Source: Methanolinea sp. SDB (GTDB taxonomy: Archaea > Halobacteriota > Methanomicrobia > Methanomicrobiales > Methanospirillaceae). From it: DNA of 12,721 nucleotides. Numbering within the stretch: position 1 is the first letter of the stretch; each line of letters opens with the position of its first letter. The stretch is from assembly GCA_001412335.1 (NCBI GenBank), contig LKUF01000221.1:1-12721 (forward strand), given 5' to 3'. The notes below the pieces were generated by a model that was given only the letters and a program-made list of their open reading frames with translations, ran no database searches and was not told the origin of the DNA. Below are positions 1 through 7,033 of the stretch, in pieces. Both the position numbers and the translations under genes were made by a program.

Positions 1-342
1 TATATCCATACAAACACACCGCTCTACCGGCAGGGGATCGCCAGACCTGGCGCAACCGGAAGGGAAGACCTGCTCATGATTGCCATCTCCCGACTCTTTC
101 TCGATAATTTCAGGAATATCCAGGTCTCCTGGGGAAAGCTCGGGACAAAGGTGAGTCAGCTGGCCCTCCTCTCGGGTGCAAACGACCTTGCGGGAACCAT
201 GTTCTCAGACGATGTCAGTGCCGATGCCGGTGCCGCAGATGCCGAATTTCTTGACCCGGAGATCATGAAACGAATAACTGCTGATATAAAAAGACCCCTC
301 TGCCAGCGTTACACTGACTATTCACTGGTATCAACCGGTTGA
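1..342 (+). CDS. cofH: CofH paralogue, 3' end only (F420/FO biosynthesis)
   Basis: This is the C-terminal 113 residues of a CofH-type radical SAM enzyme; the 5' part lies outside the window and the frame is open from base 1. CofH joins 5-amino-6-(D-ribitylamino)uracil to a tyrosine-derived 4-hydroxybenzyl group, the first committed step to the deazaflavin FO of coenzyme F420. The identification rests on alignment with the complete copy at 8558-9673: both share NTPLYR, GATGREDLLM, SRLFLDN, IQVSW, a GTMF segment and LDP..MKRI, with about 60% identity by eye. The radical SAM cysteines are not in view, so activity cannot be judged. The last 25 bases overlap the 3' end of the convergent radical SAM gene. 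It ends at TGA 340-342. It could be a specialised paralogue rather than the main CofH. Confidence 0.88.
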   Translation, partial: YIHTNTPLYRQGIARPGATGREDLLMIAISRLFLDNFRNIQVSWGKLGTKVSQLALLSGANDLAGTMFSDDVSADAGAADAEFLDPEIMKRITADIKRPLCQRYTDYSLVSTG

Positions 343-1277
343 TCGCGGACAATGTAAAAGACGCCTCTCCCCTCTTTTTTCGTATCCAGAAGTCCCGCCT
401 GCTCAAACTGACGCAGGTACTTTGAGACTTCTGTTATCCGAAGTCCGGTCACTGCGGCGATATCCTCGAGCGTGCAGGGTCTCCTCTTCAGCATCCCCAG
501 GATATGTGCACCCATATCTCCCGTCGGGATCGAAGTTCCTGGAGCATAGCGGACAGGCTCAATGGATTCGGTACCCGGAAGGCCAAGGATCTTCGCAATC
601 CTCCCAAGTTCATCTGCGTCTGCAGGCCTGACCCACTGCTCGGTTCCCGGGCGGTCCAGCGTGTTCAACTGGATCCTGTCGGGCCGTATCCGTCCGATTG
701 CATCACGGAGGCCTTCCAGTTCATCAGGCGTGGTATTGAGCCCGGGGATGATGAAGACCTCCAGCCAGATCTCGCCCGGGAAGACCTGCCTGAACCGGGA
801 AAGGCCCTCTATGATCCGGGTGGGTTCGAGCCCGCCTGCAGGCCGGTGGATCCTGTTGAAGGTTTTGGTAATGGCGGAAGATAGTGTGGGTAAAACGACA
901 TCTGCAGGCAGGAGATCAGTTCTCACGTCCGGTACATGGAGGAGCGATCCGTTGGTGAGCACAGCGATGCGGTATTGTGGATAATCTCTCTTGAGGAAAC
1001 GGATAATCTGTCCGATAGAGAGTGAAAGCGTGGGTTCACCCGATCCTGAAAACGTGATAAAGTCCAGATCAGGCTCACCTGACAGGAACCGGGCAAGTTC
1101 TTCCTTCACCTCGCTGGCAGGGAAGAATTCCTCCCTCTGTATCGTCTTGGATGTTGTCGCTCCGCACTCGCAGTAAATGCAGTCGAACGTGCAGGTCTTG
1201 AATGGGACCAGGTCGATTCCAAGAGATCGTCCGAGGCGGCGGGAACAGACCGGGCCAAAGAGATGAGTATACTCCAT
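318..1277 (-). CDS. Radical SAM protein with C-terminal winged-helix domain (COG0731-like)
   Basis: A 319-residue protein. The N-terminus (LFGPVCSRRLGRSLGIDLVP) is typical of COG0731-type Fe-S oxidoreductases, a group related to the TYW1/PflA-like radical SAM proteins. The cluster motif CxxxCxxC is C29-C33-C36, and an FSGSGEPT segment (residues 76-83) matches the SAM-binding 'GGEP' region. The last 65 or so residues (ILGMLKRRPCTLEDIAAVTGL...) look like a winged helix with an ArsR/MarR-like recognition helix, so a catalytic core appears fused to a nucleic-acid or protein-binding module. The ATG at 1277 was chosen because it gives the family's usual start; a TTG six bases upstream is possible. 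No clear ribosome binding site is seen. The gene is divergent from wtpA and converges on cofH with a 25-base overlap. Substrate unknown. Confidence 0.85.
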   Translation of the reverse strand: MEYTHLFGPVCSRRLGRSLGIDLVPFKTCTFDCIYCECGATTSKTIQREEFFPASEVKEELARFLSGEPDLDFITFSGSGEPTLSLSIGQIIRFLKRDYPQYRIAVLTNGSLLHVPDVRTDLLPADVVLPTLSSAITKTFNRIHRPAGGLEPTRIIEGLSRFRQVFPGEIWLEVFIIPGLNTTPDELEGLRDAIGRIRPDRIQLNTLDRPGTEQWVRPADADELGRIAKILGLPGTESIEPVRYAPGTSIPTGDMGAHILGMLKRRPCTLEDIAAVTGLRITEVSKYLRQFEQAGLLDTKKEGRGVFYIVRDQPVDTSE

Positions 1278-1297
1278 CAGCAATCAATCGTTTGCTG
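1278..1297. repeat. Short inverted repeat CAGCAA-N8-TTGCTG
   Basis: A perfect six-base inverted repeat with an eight-base spacer abuts the ATG of the minus-strand radical SAM gene. It could be an operator or a hairpin at the very start of that transcript. A chance six-base match cannot be excluded. Confidence 0.35.
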
Positions 1298-1340
1298 GGG
1301 ACCGTAATAATCCTGATGAAGGGGCAATCCGCATATGAAC

Positions 1341-1358
1341 AATAATAAATAAAAAAAC
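1341..1358 (+). promoter_or_regulatory. Probable TATA-box region for the wtp operon
   Basis: An A/T-only block (AATAATAAATAAAAAAAC) lies 17-34 bases before the wtpA ATG. An archaeal TATA box here would start transcription about 25 bases downstream, close to the ATG at 1375, so the wtpA message may be nearly leaderless; no Shine-Dalgarno sequence is seen before the ATG. The block is the only strongly A/T-rich part of the divergent intergenic region, and read on the other strand it could also serve the radical SAM gene. Confidence 0.4.
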
Positions 1359-1374
1359 AACTTAACTCAAGACT

Positions 1375-2433
1375 ATGGTCAAAAGGTTTTCAGTATTCAT
1401 TACTGTATTTCTGCTGGCAGGACTTGTCCTGTTCTGCGGGTGTGTTGCCCCTGAGGGAGAAGAGGCGCCGGGAGACGGTGCCGTAGGAGAAAAGATTACG
1501 GTTAAGGTCTTCCATGCAGGAAGCCTTACCGGGCCGTTCGAGAAGATCAAGGCGGAATTCGAGGAGAAGTATCCCAACACCGAGGTTCTTTTAGAGCCTG
1601 CGGGAAGCGTTGACTGTGTAAAGAAAGTGACGGAGACCGGGAAGCCCGCCGATGTTGTGGCATCGGCTGATTATGCGCTGATCCCGCAGTACATGGTGCC
1701 TGACGACGCGGACTGGTACCTCACGTTTGCCAAGAACACGATGACCCTGGCCTATACTGACCAGAGTCGGCATGCTTCCGAGATCACGGCTGACAACTGG
1801 TATACCATCCTTGGCCAGGACGACGTGAGATGGGCTTTCAGCGACCCCAATGCCGATCCCTGCGGATACCGGACACCGATGGTCATCAAACTGGCGGAGG
1901 GGTACTATGGCGATGAAACCATATTCAAAAACCTCGTCGAAGACCACAGCAATATCGTGGCAACATTCGGAGACGGGGTCTGGACTATCGATGCAACTGA
2001 CCCTGCTCCCGACGGCACGAAACTGACAATCAGGCCAAAGAGCGTGGAGCTGGTGCAGATGGTCCAGGCTGGCGGAATCGATTATGCCTGGGAGTACCGG
2101 AGCGTTGCTGTCCAGAATGGTCTCCTGTTCATCGAACTGCCCGAGCAGATCGATCTCTCGGCTATCGAGTTTGCCGATGACTACAAGACCGTGAAAGTCA
2201 AGGCAGTGAAAGGCGATGACGTGACATATTACACCGGCTCACCGATTGTATACGGCGTCACCGTGCCAAAGATCGCCGAGCATCCCGAGATGGGCCTCGA
2301 ATTTGTGAAGATGCTGATCGGACCCGTGGGACAGGCTATACTGACCAGTGACGGACAGCCGCCCATCATTCCTGCCGGTGGGTACGGGGATGTCCCGGCG
2401 GAACTTTCAGGCATGGTTGCAATGAAGGCCTGA
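1375..2433 (+). CDS. wtpA: Tungstate/molybdate ABC transporter, substrate-binding lipoprotein WtpA
   Basis: A 352-residue periplasmic-type binding protein that captures tungstate or molybdate outside the membrane and hands it to WtpBC. Residues 1-23 are a basic start, a hydrophobic stretch and a cysteine-ending lipobox-like segment (LFCGC, C23 as likely lipid anchor), followed by an acidic Gly/Glu-rich linker. The mature domain opens with VKVFHAGSL (residues 43-51), the oxyanion-binding signature of the ModA/WtpA group. SDPNADPCGYR (156-166) and DYAWEYRS (236-243) are the WtpA hallmark segments. In archaeal homologues an Asp and a Glu from these regions complete six-fold coordination of the metal; here the likely residues are D161 and E240. 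First gene of the wtp operon. These enzymes feed formylmethanofuran and formate dehydrogenases in methanogens. Tungstate versus molybdate preference cannot be told from sequence. Confidence 0.95.
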   Translation: MVKRFSVFITVFLLAGLVLFCGCVAPEGEEAPGDGAVGEKITVKVFHAGSLTGPFEKIKAEFEEKYPNTEVLLEPAGSVDCVKKVTETGKPADVVASADYALIPQYMVPDDADWYLTFAKNTMTLAYTDQSRHASEITADNWYTILGQDDVRWAFSDPNADPCGYRTPMVIKLAEGYYGDETIFKNLVEDHSNIVATFGDGVWTIDATDPAPDGTKLTIRPKSVELVQMVQAGGIDYAWEYRSVAVQNGLLFIELPEQIDLSAIEFADDYKTVKVKAVKGDDVTYYTGSPIVYGVTVPKIAEHPEMGLEFVKMLIGPVGQAILTSDGQPPIIPAGGYGDVPAELSGMVAMKA

Positions 2434-2439
2434 ACCAAC

Positions 2440-2446
2440 TTTTTTT
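2440..2446 (+). terminator. T7 tract after wtpA, possible partial terminator
   Basis: Seven consecutive T residues start seven bases after the wtpA stop codon. Oligo-T in the non-template strand is the main archaeal termination signal. Here it lies inside an apparent operon, so partial termination could make more binding protein than permease, a common need in ABC importers. A weak TGTCT/AGACA hairpin follows. This is inference from one short tract. Confidence 0.3.
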
Positions 2447-2472
2447 GTCTGAAAAAGACAGTAAATGTAGCA

Positions 2473-2976
2473 ATGAACATGGAAATATGTTATACTCCGA
2501 TAGGAATAATCCATTCAGATTTCACCGACCAGGAGGCCACACCTATCCAGGGGATCTTCAGCAGTTCTGATGGATACATCGAGATCTTTCCTGAATTTAT
2601 GCCGGGCCTCAAAGATCTGGAAGGGTTTTCCCACCTTTTCCTGATATACCATTTCCACCGGGCACAGAAATGGACAAGCTTCTGCCGCCCGTTTGTTGAT
2701 CTGAAATCGGAAAAGGGAATATTTGCCATACGACATTTCAACCGCCCCAACCCTATCGGACTCTCGATCGTAAACCTCGTATCGATCGAGGAGAACATCT
2801 TACGTATCACAGGGGTAGATGTACTTGACGAGACGCCGCTCCTTGATATCAAGCCATACATCTCCCAGTTCGATCATCGTGAGAATGTTCGATCCGGGTG
2901 GGTGGATGACCAGGACATGCAGAAGGTATGGGATTCGGGGGCTAGTCCCGGTGGGTTGAAGAAGGCCACTGATTGA
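2473..2976 (+). CDS. TrmO/TsaA-family SAM-dependent methyltransferase (UPF0066)
   Basis: A 167-residue protein of the TrmO (TsaA/YaeB, VirR-like) family. The E. coli member uses S-adenosylmethionine to N6-methylate t6A37 in tRNA-Thr. Visible family features are the N-terminal PIGIIHS (residues 9-15), LKDLEGFSHLFLIYHFHR (46-63), the signature RPNPIGLS (91-98) and DETPLLDIKPY (119-129). It lacks the extra C-terminal domain of the 235-residue bacterial enzyme. The segment before RPNP reads GIFAIRHFN instead of the usual ATRSP-type sequence, marking a distinct subfamily. It sits inside the wtp operon, 39 bases after wtpA and 19 before wtpB, so it may have a role tied to Mo/W rather than to tRNA. 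ATG 2473 was chosen; ATG 2479 is an alternative. The symbol trmO is withheld because function in this subfamily is unproven. Confidence 0.85.
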   Translation: MNMEICYTPIGIIHSDFTDQEATPIQGIFSSSDGYIEIFPEFMPGLKDLEGFSHLFLIYHFHRAQKWTSFCRPFVDLKSEKGIFAIRHFNRPNPIGLSIVNLVSIEENILRITGVDVLDETPLLDIKPYISQFDHRENVRSGWVDDQDMQKVWDSGASPGGLKKATD

Positions 2977-2995
2977 GCGATAATCATCGAGTGCG

Positions 2996-3838
2996 ATGAA
3001 GAATCTTTGGGAATTCTGGATATCACGAAAGTCACGGACTGGGGTATGGGATCAGTGCCTCGTAGCGTTTGCAATCATCGGCGGGATTCTTGTCATGCTG
3101 CCACTCCTTGCGCTGGCCAATATCACTATCGGCCAGCTTGCGGATCTCCCCTACTTTTTCGAGGTGGCCACGGACAGGAAGGTCATCGGCTCGATTGTCC
3201 TCACGTTTTCGGCAGGTTTAAACGCCGTTCTCATCCTTCTCATCCTTGGGACACCCCTCTCATATGTCCTTGCCAGGACGCAATCGAGGTTCAACCAGGC
3301 CGTGGAAAGCCTGATTGACATCCCCCTGGTGCTGCCGCATACGGTTGCCGGGCTGATGGTGTACATTCTCTTCATGCAGAGAGGACTTATCGGGGCTCCC
3401 CTGGCCGGTATGGGGTTCTTCTTCGAGGACGCCTACCCAGGGATAGTGGTGGCGATGCTCTTTGTCGCGATGCCGTTTTATATCAACAGTGTCAAGGAGG
3501 GATTCCAGAAGGTCCCTGTCCACATGGAGAACGTGGCAAGGACACTTGGTGCCACCAGGTTCCAGGCCTTCTGCCTCGTCGTGCTCCCGAGCAGTGTCCG
3601 CCACATATTAAACGGGTCCATCCTTGCCTGGGGAAGGGCCATCAGCGAGTTCGCAGCAGTGATCATGATTGCATATTACCCGATGATCATCTCAACGCTG
3701 ATTTACTACCGGTTCACGACGGGAGGGATAAAGGAGAGCACCGCAGTGGCTTTTGTCATGATCGTTGCATGCCTGGTCGTCTTCCTTGTGCTCCGGACGA
3801 TAACGAGATTCGTGGGGAGGTACGATGATCGAGTTTGA
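2996..3838 (+). CDS. wtpB: Tungstate/molybdate ABC transporter permease WtpB
   Basis: A 280-residue integral membrane permease, the channel half of the Mo/W importer. About six hydrophobic segments are visible: near residues 22-44, 66-92, 110-130, 148-166, 207-236 and 248-268. The cytoplasmic EAA loop that docks on the ATPase is clear at 178-198 (ENVARTLGAT...LP) and is followed by AWGRAISEFAAVIMIAY, characteristic of the ModB/WtpB/CysT group. An LPHTVAGL segment (113-120) is also typical. It follows the TrmO-like gene by 19 bases, and its last 14 bases overlap wtpC, so translational coupling with the ATPase is likely. Length is normal for the family and nothing appears broken. Confidence 0.93.
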   Translation: MKNLWEFWISRKSRTGVWDQCLVAFAIIGGILVMLPLLALANITIGQLADLPYFFEVATDRKVIGSIVLTFSAGLNAVLILLILGTPLSYVLARTQSRFNQAVESLIDIPLVLPHTVAGLMVYILFMQRGLIGAPLAGMGFFFEDAYPGIVVAMLFVAMPFYINSVKEGFQKVPVHMENVARTLGATRFQAFCLVVLPSSVRHILNGSILAWGRAISEFAAVIMIAYYPMIISTLIYYRFTTGGIKESTAVAFVMIVACLVVFLVLRTITRFVGRYDDRV

Positions 3839-4928
3839 GGATGTCAGCCTGACTCTCGGTGATTTCTCCCTCCACCAGGTATCCCTCGAGATTCATGATG
3901 GTGACTATTACGTGATCATGGGTCCCTCGGGTGCGGGAAAGACGATCATCCTGGAGACGATCGCAGGTCTGCACGTCCCCGAATCAGGGCGTGTTCTGCT
4001 GGATGGTAAGGATATGAGGTCCATTCCCCCCGAGAACCGGAATATCGGCCTCGTGTACCAGGACTATTCACTCTTTCCCCACATGAAGGTTGAAAAGAAC
4101 ATCGCCTTTGGTATGAGGATGAGAAAGATACCACAGGCAGATATCGAGAAGCAGGTACGGTCACTCATGAAACGATTCGGAATCGCCCACCTGGCGCAGA
4201 GATCACCGCTCACACTGAGTGGCGGGGAACAGCAGCGTGTCGCCATCGCCAGGGCGCTTGCCATCGAACCCGGTGTCCTGCTCCTTGATGAACCCCTCTC
4301 TGCCCTCGATCCCATGACACGGGAATTCTTTGTGGAAGAACTGAGAACTATCCACAGAGAGCATGCGCTCACCATTGTCCAGGTGACACACAGCACCAGC
4401 GAGGCAAGGGAGCTTGGCACCAGGATGGCGATGATCATGGACGGCAAACTCGTTCAGGAGGACAGGGTGGAGCATGTCCTTCGGTCTCCAGGGACAACCC
4501 GGATAGCACGGTTCATCGGCTACGAGAATATCTTCGACGGGGTAGTGCGATCAATCGAGGATGGCCTTTCCAGGGTGGAAACAGACGGAGTCTCCGTCTG
4601 GGCAGTTTCGAGCGCTTCTATCGGACAGAGAGTCGCGTTCTGCATCGGTGCAGACGAGATCTCCCTGTATAATGAAGTGGTGGACGGAAGTGCCCTGAAC
4701 GTTTTTCCAGGGACGATAACAAAGATTGTGATATCTGGCGCGCTTGCACTGATCACCATTGACATTGGCATCATGATAAGCGCAGTGCTCACGAGAAGAT
4801 CTGCAACCGAAATGGAAATCGAGGCAGGGGCGAAAGTATTTATATCATTTAAAGCCAGTGCAGTGCACGTGATGGATGAAGACGAAGTTACCCCGATGAA
4901 ACATCACGATCCAATGGCAACAACATAA
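3825..4928 (+). CDS. wtpC: Tungstate/molybdate ABC transporter ATPase WtpC
   Basis: A 367-residue ABC ATPase that powers WtpB. All motifs are intact: Walker A GPSGAGKT (33-40), Q-loop YQDYSLFPHM (78-87), signature LSGGEQQR (131-138), Walker B VLLLDEP (151-157), D-loop SALD (159-162) and switch His (QVTHS, H189). The C-terminal part (about 235-350) includes an IGYENIFDG linker and a TOBE/MOP-like region (GTITKIVISGALALITIDIG...), which in ModC-type proteins can bind oxyanion and inhibit transport when the metal is plentiful. The start overlaps wtpB by 14 bases. The C-terminal 15 or so residues are acidic, then His/Met-rich (KHHDPMATT), which is unusual but possibly irrelevant. The stop codon overlaps the TATA box of the next transcription unit. 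Confidence 0.93.
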   Translation: MIEFEDVSLTLGDFSLHQVSLEIHDGDYYVIMGPSGAGKTIILETIAGLHVPESGRVLLDGKDMRSIPPENRNIGLVYQDYSLFPHMKVEKNIAFGMRMRKIPQADIEKQVRSLMKRFGIAHLAQRSPLTLSGGEQQRVAIARALAIEPGVLLLDEPLSALDPMTREFFVEELRTIHREHALTIVQVTHSTSEARELGTRMAMIMDGKLVQEDRVEHVLRSPGTTRIARFIGYENIFDGVVRSIEDGLSRVETDGVSVWAVSSASIGQRVAFCIGADEISLYNEVVDGSALNVFPGTITKIVISGALALITIDIGIMISAVLTRRSATEMEIEAGAKVFISFKASAVHVMDEDEVTPMKHHDPMATT

Positions 4929-4950
4929 TATATATCTGCACATATGAGCA
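4928..4950 (+). promoter_or_regulatory. TATA box and CATATG-centred operator-like site, first NifX/MinD unit
   Basis: An ATATATAT TATA box (4928-4935), overlapping the wtpC stop codon, is followed by the imperfect palindrome TGCACATATGAGCA (4937-4950, one mismatched pair). The expected start of transcription is near 4955-4960, so a protein bound to the palindrome would sit between TATA box and start site, a typical position for an archaeal repressor. A GGAG ribosome binding site (4958-4961) precedes the ATG by eight bases. The same arrangement recurs at 7441-7465. The match of two sites is seen; regulation is inferred. Confidence 0.6.
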
Positions 4951-4969
4951 AAATTATGGAGAATCAACC

Positions 4970-5305
4970 ATGAAAGTATGCATAACATCCAAGGGGCCAG
5001 GCCCCGATGACATGATGGAGGAGAGGTTCGGAAGAGCCCCCTTCTTCATCTTCTTCGATACTGAAAGCGAAGAGCACAACGCTGTTGAGAACCCGTTTGC
5101 AAGTGGTGCCGGCGGTGTCGGTCCGAGAGCTGCCCAGGTTCTCATAGATAACGGAGCAAAGTCCGTTGTGACAGGAAATGTCGGGGGAAATGCCCTCGGG
5201 GCTCTCCGGGCAGCAGGCATATCGATCTATTTCTTACGGGAACCTGGGACAGTAAAGGCGGCATTTCAGCAGTTCAAGGATGGAAAGCTGACAAAAGCGT
5301 TCTAG
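4970..5305 (+). CDS. NifX/NifB-type (dinitrogenase FeMo-cofactor family) small protein, first copy
   Basis: A 111-residue single-domain protein of the PF02579 fold (NifX, NafY C-terminus, NifB C-terminus, orange protein). Family features are the MKVCITSKG start, RFGRAPFFIFFD (19-30), the glycine-rich VGPRAAQVLIDNGAKSVVTGNVGGNALGALRAAGI (50-84) and the final KDGKL. Family members bind Fe-Mo-S or Mo-Cu-S clusters or their precursors. The usual HFGHC-type metal segment is replaced by RFGRA, and no Cys/His tail is present, so any cluster must be held differently; C4 is the only cysteine. It leads a unit with two Fe-S ATPases, the MinD gene starting seven bases after its stop. No nitrogenase genes are visible, so a role in nitrogen fixation is not implied. 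ATG is supported by GGAG at a spacing of eight. Confidence 0.85.
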   Translation: MKVCITSKGPGPDDMMEERFGRAPFFIFFDTESEEHNAVENPFASGAGGVGPRAAQVLIDNGAKSVVTGNVGGNALGALRAAGISIYFLREPGTVKAAFQQFKDGKLTKAF

Positions 5306-5312
5306 AGCCCGT

Positions 5313-6167
5313 ATGAATATTATTGTGGCGAGCGGTAAGGGCGGCACCGGCAAGACACTCGTGGCGGCAAACCTTGCCTACGCCCTCTCTGATCAAAAGG
5401 AAGTGCTTCTCGTCGACTGCGATGTCGAGGAGCCGAACCTCCATCTCTTCTTCCCGCAAGGAGGATATGAACTCCCGGTGACAACACCAGTCCCTGTATT
5501 CGATACCGATCGGTGCACTGCCTGCGGGAAATGTGCGGAGGTCTGCCGGTACGGGGCCATTACCGTGCTGAAAGATCCTCCTCCACTCTTCTTCGAGAAA
5601 CTCTGCCACTCGTGCGGAGGATGCGAGATGATCTGTCCCGAAGGGGCAATCCATGAAGAGGAACGCGCGATAGGAAAAATTCGGTTCAGTAATCCGCTTG
5701 ATAATATCATTCTCATCTCCGGTATCCTCAATGAAGGTGAAGTGATGGCACCCAAGGTGATCGCGGCTGCCAAGTCGTATGCAGGAGGGCACCCTACAAC
5801 CATCCTTGATGCATCACCCGGAATTGCCTGTCCTGTGGTAGAAGCCATGCAGGGAGCTGATTACTGCATCCTCGTTACAGAGTCAACCCCGTTCGGGCTC
5901 CATGACCTGGCCCTTGCCGAATCCGTGACACGATGTCTCGGCATTCCCTCGGGCGTCATAATAAACCGGTTTTCAGAAGAGGATGACCAGGTAATGGATT
6001 TCTGCCGGAGTAAGGATCTCCCTGTCCTGATGACCATTCCATTCGATCGGGAGATCGCCCGCATCCAGAATACCGGGGGTCTCATCAGTGAAAGCATGCC
6101 TGCATACAGGGAAAAATTTGCGGATCTCTTCTCCAGGGTTACGAGCGCCGGAGGCTTTTTGTCATGA
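5313..6167 (+). CDS. MinD/Mrp-family ATPase with two inserted [4Fe-4S] motifs, copy 1
   Basis: A 284-residue P-loop ATPase of the MinD/ParA class, carrying a two-cluster ferredoxin-type insertion. The deviant Walker A is KGGTGKT (9-15) and VDCDVEEPNLH follows at about 34-43. The insertion holds CxxCxxCxxxC at C68-C71-C74-C78 and again at C98-C101-C104-C108 (the latter followed by Pro). The switch-II motif is DASPGIACP (166-174), including a conserved extra cysteine, C173. Such proteins occur in anaerobes and methanogens, usually as adjacent pairs; in the Desulfovibrio ORP complex they associate with a Mo-Cu protein. A role in ATP-driven assembly or transfer of an Fe-S or Mo-S unit is inferred. 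It overlaps the next gene by four bases (ATGA). The exact substrate is unknown. Confidence 0.9.
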   Translation: MNIIVASGKGGTGKTLVAANLAYALSDQKEVLLVDCDVEEPNLHLFFPQGGYELPVTTPVPVFDTDRCTACGKCAEVCRYGAITVLKDPPPLFFEKLCHSCGGCEMICPEGAIHEEERAIGKIRFSNPLDNIILISGILNEGEVMAPKVIAAAKSYAGGHPTTILDASPGIACPVVEAMQGADYCILVTESTPFGLHDLALAESVTRCLGIPSGVIINRFSEEDDQVMDFCRSKDLPVLMTIPFDREIARIQNTGGLISESMPAYREKFADLFSRVTSAGGFLS

Positions 6168-7033
6168 AAAAGATCGTTGTCATAAGTGGAAAGGGCGGCA
6201 CCGGCAAGACCATCTTTACCGCTTCTCTCACAGACCTTATCCCCGGTCCCATAGGGATTGCCGATTGCGACGTAGAGGCAGCCAACCTTGCACTCCTCCT
6301 GGAACACGTTGATGTCCGATCGAGACCGTTCTCGGGCCTCGAGAAGGCCAGGATAATACAGGACCTGTGTGTCGGGTGTGGCCTCTGCAGCATAAATTGC
6401 CGTTTTGATGCAATAGAATGCCAGGACGGGGAATTTACCGTGGATCCTGTCCATTGTGAGGGATGTGGAGTCTGCATGGATATCTGCCCCGAAAAGGCGA
6501 TTGTCATGGAACCGATGAGAGACGGGACGATCTACCTCTCCAGAACAAGCAAAGGTCTGATGTCCCACGCGGAATTATGCGCGGGATCAGGGACGTCCGG
6601 ACTTCTCGTGGACCAGGTGAAAAAAGAGATAACCGGTGAGATGAGAGACGAGAAAGCACTCATCGCCGACGGTCCGCCGGGTATCGGGTGCCCGACAATA
6701 TCGGCGGTCAGCGGCATGGATGCCGCTGTTATCGTCACCGAGCCGAGCGTATCAGGGCTGCACGATCTGAAAAGACTTGTCAGGATGGCTCGCGGCTTCG
6801 ATATTCGCCTGTTCCTCGTTATCAACAAGTATGACCTCGAGCCCGGTATGAGCACGAAGGTCGAAGACTATGCAGCGACAGAGAAGATACCGGTTCTTGG
6901 GTGCGTACCATTCGATCCCGCAGTTGTCGATGCAGTAAGGAAAGGCATTCCCCCGACACGGCAGGACTCTCCGGCATCAAAGGCAATCAGATCGGCTTAT
7001 GATAAACTTGCAGAGATGATGGAACTGGTATGA
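6164..7033 (+). CDS. MinD/Mrp-family ATPase with two inserted [4Fe-4S] motifs, copy 2
   Basis: A 289-residue paralogue of the preceding ATPase. Walker A is KGGTGKT (10-16), followed by ADCDVEAANL (33-42). The ferredoxin insertion has CxxCxxCxxxC at C69-C72-C75-C79 and C98-C101-C104-C108. Switch II is DGPPGIGCP (169-177) with a cysteine (C176) at the place matching the first copy. The C-terminal region has VTEPSVSGLHDL and VINKYDL, which are common to these pairs. Because the two copies always keep their own distinct sequences in such loci, a heterodimer, or two ATPases acting in sequence, is likely. It overlaps both its upstream and downstream neighbours by four bases (ATGA), indicating tight translational coupling. 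Nothing is truncated. Confidence 0.9.
   Translation: MKKIVVISGKGGTGKTIFTASLTDLIPGPIGIADCDVEAANLALLLEHVDVRSRPFSGLEKARIIQDLCVGCGLCSINCRFDAIECQDGEFTVDPVHCEGCGVCMDICPEKAIVMEPMRDGTIYLSRTSKGLMSHAELCAGSGTSGLLVDQVKKEITGEMRDEKALIADGPPGIGCPTISAVSGMDAAVIVTEPSVSGLHDLKRLVRMARGFDIRLFLVINKYDLEPGMSTKVEDYAATEKIPVLGCVPFDPAVVDAVRKGIPPTRQDSPASKAIRSAYDKLAEMMELV

Noticed and set aside
422..984. Plus-strand frames at 422-631, 504-884 and 562-984
   Set aside because: They are shadows of the conserved minus-strand radical SAM gene, with no motifs of their own.
5274..6568. Long minus-strand frames opposite the MinD genes (5274-5792, 5393-5848, 5861-6568)
   Set aside because: They are antisense to genes with complete Walker and Fe-S motifs, and their translations show no recognisable domain.
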